Part shown: one piece after another, positions 61,395 to 64,000 of the stretch | How the letters are laid out: the number at the start of each line of letters is the position of its first letter | Position numbering within the stretch: position 1 is the stretch's first letter | Origin: Candidatus Kapaibacterium sp. | GTDB taxonomy: Bacteria > Bacteroidota > Ignavibacteria > Kapaibacteriales > UBA2268 | NCBI GenBank assembly: GCA_013414795.1 | Contig: CP058732.1 | Span: 1,033,744-1,097,743, forward strand | Reading direction: 5' to 3' | DNA: 64,000 nucleotides | Translations under genes and position numbers: made by a program | Notes under the pieces: model-generated | The model's database searches: none | Told to the model about the DNA's origin: nothing | What the model saw: only the letters and a program-made list of their open reading frames with translations

Positions 61395-62135
61395 ATGAAA
61401 TCTTTAGTTTGGTTTTTAGTAGTTTTTTCAGTTCTCTTGTTGAGTTGTGTTTCTACAAACAAATCTCGGGAAGAGTATTTTGGCTATAATAACGAACCCA
61501 AGTATGAAGAGAAAAAAAAGACAAGCGAAACGACCTCTACTCCTTACGTTTACTCTTACGAAAACAAGCATAATCAAAAAAAGGACGAATCGTCCAACAA
61601 TCCATCGGTTATTATTAACAATTATTATCCCTATCCCCTTGATCCCCGTTATGTCCCTTACGACCGTCCTTACGACTTTGATTTCTTTTTGTTTTATGGA
61701 GACAGATATTACGACCCATTTTGGGACTATTATGTAATCGTAGTACCGTACAACCGAAGGGACCACTATTTGCATTATCCACACCATTGTTGGGATTACT
61801 ACTGGTGGGAAAGAAGACCTCGTGTAATTTATGTTCCCTATGATTACAAAGATGAAAAGCCAAGAGAAAGAACAGTTAGGGACTTTGGACCATCCCGAGG
61901 CGTTGTCGATGATAACCGCCAAAGCACACCAACGAAAGAGCCCAGAAGTGGTTCTCGCCCTGAACCAGCGAAAAAAAGTATTATTAGACCAGACGAACCC
62001 AATAAGAATACTTCCGAGCCAGTTAAATTAACACTACCAGAAAAGTCCTCGACACCAAAAGAAACCCCAAAAACCGAGACTCCGAAATCAGAACCAAATA
62101 CAAAACAAGAAAGAAGTTCAACAAGACCGAGGTAA
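61395..62135 (+). CDS. Tyr/Arg-rich lipoprotein with disordered tail
   Basis: The 246-residue precursor has a lipoprotein signal (VLLLSC, Cys18). Residues 70-150 are very rich in Tyr, Asp, Arg and His (YPLDPRYVPYDRPYDFDFFLFYGDRYYDPFWDYYVIV, then HYPHHCWDYYWWERR). The last 90 residues are Pro/Ser/Lys/Glu-rich and likely disordered. I recognise no family. An AGGGAGG site precedes the ATG. It lies 3 nt upstream of a FadL/PorV-like gene, so the two may form an outer-membrane pair. Confidence 0.6.
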   Translation: MKSLVWFLVVFSVLLLSCVSTNKSREEYFGYNNEPKYEEKKKTSETTSTPYVYSYENKHNQKKDESSNNPSVIINNYYPYPLDPRYVPYDRPYDFDFFLFYGDRYYDPFWDYYVIVVPYNRRDHYLHYPHHCWDYYWWERRPRVIYVPYDYKDEKPRERTVRDFGPSRGVVDDNRQSTPTKEPRSGSRPEPAKKSIIRPDEPNKNTSEPVKLTLPEKSSTPKETPKTETPKSEPNTKQERSSTRPR

Positions 62136-62138
62136 GTT

Positions 62139-63569
62139 ATGAAAAAATTTGCATTTGTCTTTTCGTTTGTGTTACTAATTCCAATTGTTTCATTCTCTCA
62201 ATTCATTGAAGACGCTTTGAGATATACGATTCCAAATTCAATGATTACTCCTCGTTCGGCAAGTTTTGGTGTTGCATTTTATGGGCTATCCGATGACATT
62301 TCTGGCTTAATTTATAACCCAGCTGGCTTATCCTTTATTGGAAAAAGCGAATTTTCCTTGGGGCTTGGGTTCACTCGCAATAGGGTAGAATCCGAGTATC
62401 TATTCAACAAGATGGAAAGAGACGCAAATTCAAGTTATGTAACTCATTTGGGTATTTCCGTACCAGTAAAAGAGTTCGAAAAAACAATCATCGTTGGATT
62501 AGCATACTTCCACGAAAACAATTTCTTGAACTATTTCGATTATTCAGCATTCAATCCAAAAAGTTCGTTGGTTTACTCATTAGCAAAATATGGTTCTAAA
62601 GATACTCTTTCAAACATTCCATATTTTTTGTGGCTTGCCAACAACAAATTTGAAACACCGATTAAGGATTCTGTTAAGCAAGTTGTAACAGTTGATGAAG
62701 ATGGTGGTTTGCATAATATTACTGGAGGCTTTTCTGTCCTTTTGACAAAAAATGTTTCTATTGGTGCTTCTTTAACAGGAAAATTTGGGAAGTTCACATA
62801 CTACCGTGAATTTAACGAGTACGATATTTATAATAAGTATAATTTTTTTGATTCCGTTGGTTATACAAATTTAGATTTTAATAAATTCACTTTAAAAGAG
62901 AATCTTACTCAAAAGGTGTCTGGAATATCTGGTTCAATTGGCATTTTTGGAACTTTTGCTAATTTCTTGCGTTTTGGTGCAACCGTAAAATTCCCAACTT
63001 ATTACCAGGTTGAAGAAGAATTCAGAAAGGATGCCTATGCAAGATTTGACGATGGTTGGGAACCCAATCCTTATGAAATGAAAGATAATTCGTACAATTC
63101 ATATAAGATAACCACACCGTTTGTTTTTGCTGGTGGAGTTTCACTCAAAATACTTGATTTTATTTTTACTGGCGGTGTTGAATATTTCGATGTTACTCAG
63201 TTGCGTTTTAGCGATGCTCCACCAGAGATAGATAGACTGAATAGTAGAATAGTTCGAGAATTGGTCGGTCAAGTTCAGTGGGGTTTGGGGGTTCAATATT
63301 CTCCGCCAATTTTGCCCTTCGAGTTTCGTGCTGGTTTTTCTTCGATTACTTCGCCATACGCAAAAGACATACCCAACGCAACCACATATATTTACTCATT
63401 GGGAATGGCAATCTATCTTGCTCCTAATGTAAGATTGGAGCCAACATTTCAATATCTTACTAATTCTGTTCTAAGGACCAATTACCAAACAGACGACACA
63501 GATTCACAGAATTACACTCTGAAATTTTCACCATACAAAATTGCTTTACAAATAACATATAGATACTGA
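62139..63569 (+). CDS. Outer-membrane barrel protein, OmpP1/FadL or PorV-like
   Basis: The 476-residue precursor has a signal peptide ending SFSQ. PRSASFGVAFYGLSDDISGLIYNPAGLSFI is the marker segment 'NPAGL' shared by the OmpP1/FadL and PorV/PorQ families. Many amphipathic strands follow (HLGISVPVKEFEKTIIVGLAYF, GGFSVLLTKNVSIGASLTGKFGK, FVFAGGVSLKILDFIFTGGVEYF), and the chain ends in ...IALQITYRY with a terminal aromatic residue, as for barrels. It may import hydrophobic compounds, or, given the many T9SS substrates here, be a PorV-type T9SS shuttle. A terminator follows. Confidence 0.8.
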   Translation: MKKFAFVFSFVLLIPIVSFSQFIEDALRYTIPNSMITPRSASFGVAFYGLSDDISGLIYNPAGLSFIGKSEFSLGLGFTRNRVESEYLFNKMERDANSSYVTHLGISVPVKEFEKTIIVGLAYFHENNFLNYFDYSAFNPKSSLVYSLAKYGSKDTLSNIPYFLWLANNKFETPIKDSVKQVVTVDEDGGLHNITGGFSVLLTKNVSIGASLTGKFGKFTYYREFNEYDIYNKYNFFDSVGYTNLDFNKFTLKENLTQKVSGISGSIGIFGTFANFLRFGATVKFPTYYQVEEEFRKDAYARFDDGWEPNPYEMKDNSYNSYKITTPFVFAGGVSLKILDFIFTGGVEYFDVTQLRFSDAPPEIDRLNSRIVRELVGQVQWGLGVQYSPPILPFEFRAGFSSITSPYAKDIPNATTYIYSLGMAIYLAPNVRLEPTFQYLTNSVLRTNYQTDDTDSQNYTLKFSPYKIALQITYRY

Positions 63570-63594
63570 CTCCTTTTAACATTATATTTTCTTT

Positions 63595-63627
63595 CCCCTC
63601 TACTAAAAGTGGAGGGGATTTTCTTTC
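63595..63627 (+). terminator. Intrinsic terminator after the barrel protein gene
   Basis: A 10-bp stem with one G-T pair (CCCCTCTACT/AGTGGAGGGG, 3-nt loop) is followed by ATTTTCTTTCTT, 25 nt past the stop. Confidence 0.85.
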
Positions 63628-63690
63628 TTAAAAGTTATGGATTAGTGCATTTATTAATTTGACTTTTTAGTTACCCAGACACCATTGCGA

Positions 63691-63718
63691 GAAACAAAAC
63701 CCCCACATAAAGTGGGGG
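63691..63718 (-). terminator. Intrinsic terminator after the Mrp-type gene
   Basis: A 7-bp perfect GC-rich stem (CCCCCAC/GTGGGGG, 5-nt loop) is followed on the minus strand by TTTTGTTTC, 40 nt past the stop of the last gene. Confidence 0.8.
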
Positions 63719-63757
63719 TAATTGTAATAAAAATTAATAAGAAAACACAAAGCGATA

Positions 63758-64000
63758 TTATATTGAGATTTTCATTGCGGGCAATTGCAATATTTTGAAG
63801 TTGCGTTTACGAATTTTATTGTTGATTTTGCGGACAAGGTTCAAGAACACCTCTCTTTGATTTTTAGCATCTTCTCGAAGTACTACTGGCATACCAGAAT
63901 CGTTGGACTCACGAGTTAGAATTTCAAAAGGTACTTCTCCGAGGAAATCAACTCCAAGTTCTTCGCAAACACGCTTACCACCGCCTTCGCCAAAAATGTA
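63758..64000 (-). CDS. Mrp/NBP35-type iron-sulfur carrier ATPase, C-terminal part
   Basis: The frame is open at the window edge and ends at TAA 63758-63760, giving the last 80 residues. YIFGEGGGKRVCEELGVDFLGEVPFE is the conserved late block of ApbC/Mrp P-loop ATPases (FGxGGGxxxAxELGVPFLGxIP). It continues with TRESNDSGMPVVLRE. These proteins carry [4Fe-4S] clusters to apo-targets in the cytoplasm. The CxxC cluster motif of the family normally lies just upstream and is outside the window. A terminator follows 40 nt downstream. Confidence 0.88.
   Translation of the reverse strand, partial: YIFGEGGGKRVCEELGVDFLGEVPFEILTRESNDSGMPVVLREDAKNQREVFLNLVRKINNKIRKRNFKILQLPAMKISI

Noticed and set aside
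61428..61922. A 164-codon open frame on the minus strand opposite the Tyr-rich lipoprotein gene
   Set aside because: Its product is very rich in Val/Ile/Arg, the mirror of Tyr/Asp-rich codons on the plus strand. It has no ribosome site or family resemblance.
1..64000. CRISPR arrays, insertion sequences, integrases or prophage genes
   Set aside because: No regularly spaced repeats, transposase motifs, terminal inverted repeats or phage structural genes were seen; base composition and coding style are uniform along the window.

Overview
The window is low in G+C, densely coded and reads as chromosome from a Gram-negative member of the Bacteroidota/Chlorobiota (FCB) assemblage. The closest style I can name is Chlorobi, Ignavibacteria or Kapabacteria. 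Four secreted proteins end in domains that look like type IX secretion (T9SS) sorting domains. Many proteins are lipoproteins or outer-membrane barrels. Many genes and both tRNAs are preceded by a TAnnTTTG box, the Bacteroidota-type -7 element. The EF-P loop (PGNLRAF) also resembles the Chlorobi form as I remember it. There is no rRNA, CRISPR array, insertion sequence, phage or integrase signature, so this is a vertically inherited housekeeping region with lineage-specific surface and regulatory genes.

Layout. 1-1390: 3' end of a YeeE-like membrane protein and a DapB-like reductase. 1464-4682 (minus): tRNA-Cys, efp, accB, accC, gcvH. 4850-7413 (minus): a redox cluster of a Rieske lipoprotein, a four-helix b-type cytochrome-like protein, a YceI protein and a CxxCH-containing T9SS-type protein. 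7639-9414 (minus): ffh-rpsP. 9695-13660 (minus): a secreted phospholipase C/S1-P1-like protein with a small lipoprotein, and a Cache sensor without an output domain. 13783-16755: a crotonase and two glycosyltransferases. 16815-24863 (plus): a LOG-like protein, siroheme genes (Met8-like and a CobA-HemD fusion), NAD(P)HX repair, VanZ, tgt, yajC, ribBA and an FKBP, closed by a strong terminator. 24929-29368 (minus): a T9SS beta-helix protein, cysS and an unknown gene. 29468-39167: a second FKBP, a CuAO_N1-like protein, a Dps-like ferritin, gltX, an orphan sigma-54 activator, a pair of M16 peptidases and an antiporter. 39280-46531: tRNA-Glu, a double OmpA-domain protein and a 1592-residue VWA/WD40 T9SS protein. 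46681-51671: a P2-type cation ATPase, an FtsX/LolE-like permease, a tiny secreted peptide gene and an NlpC/P60 hydrolase. 52025-57131 (minus): an ECF sigma operon. 57248-63569: UDP-sugar epimerases, mnmA and outer-membrane proteins. 63758-64000 (minus): the C-terminal end of an Mrp-type ATPase.

The observations most worth following are these. The ECF sigma operon runs sigma, a membrane anti-sigma fused to a barrel-like domain, a lipoprotein and an 842-residue T9SS surface protein, and ends in a perfect terminator. The OmpA plus VWA/WD40 pair may be a surface adhesion or assembly system. The Rieske/cytochrome b/YceI/c-heme cluster may be an uncharacterised electron-transfer unit. Tgt has lost all four zinc ligands, and EF-P has Asn at the position normally modified. 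A 15-bp perfect terminator-like hairpin lies inside the signal-peptide codons of the gene at 30221. A 61-residue secreted cationic peptide gene overlaps a permease gene by 4 nt.
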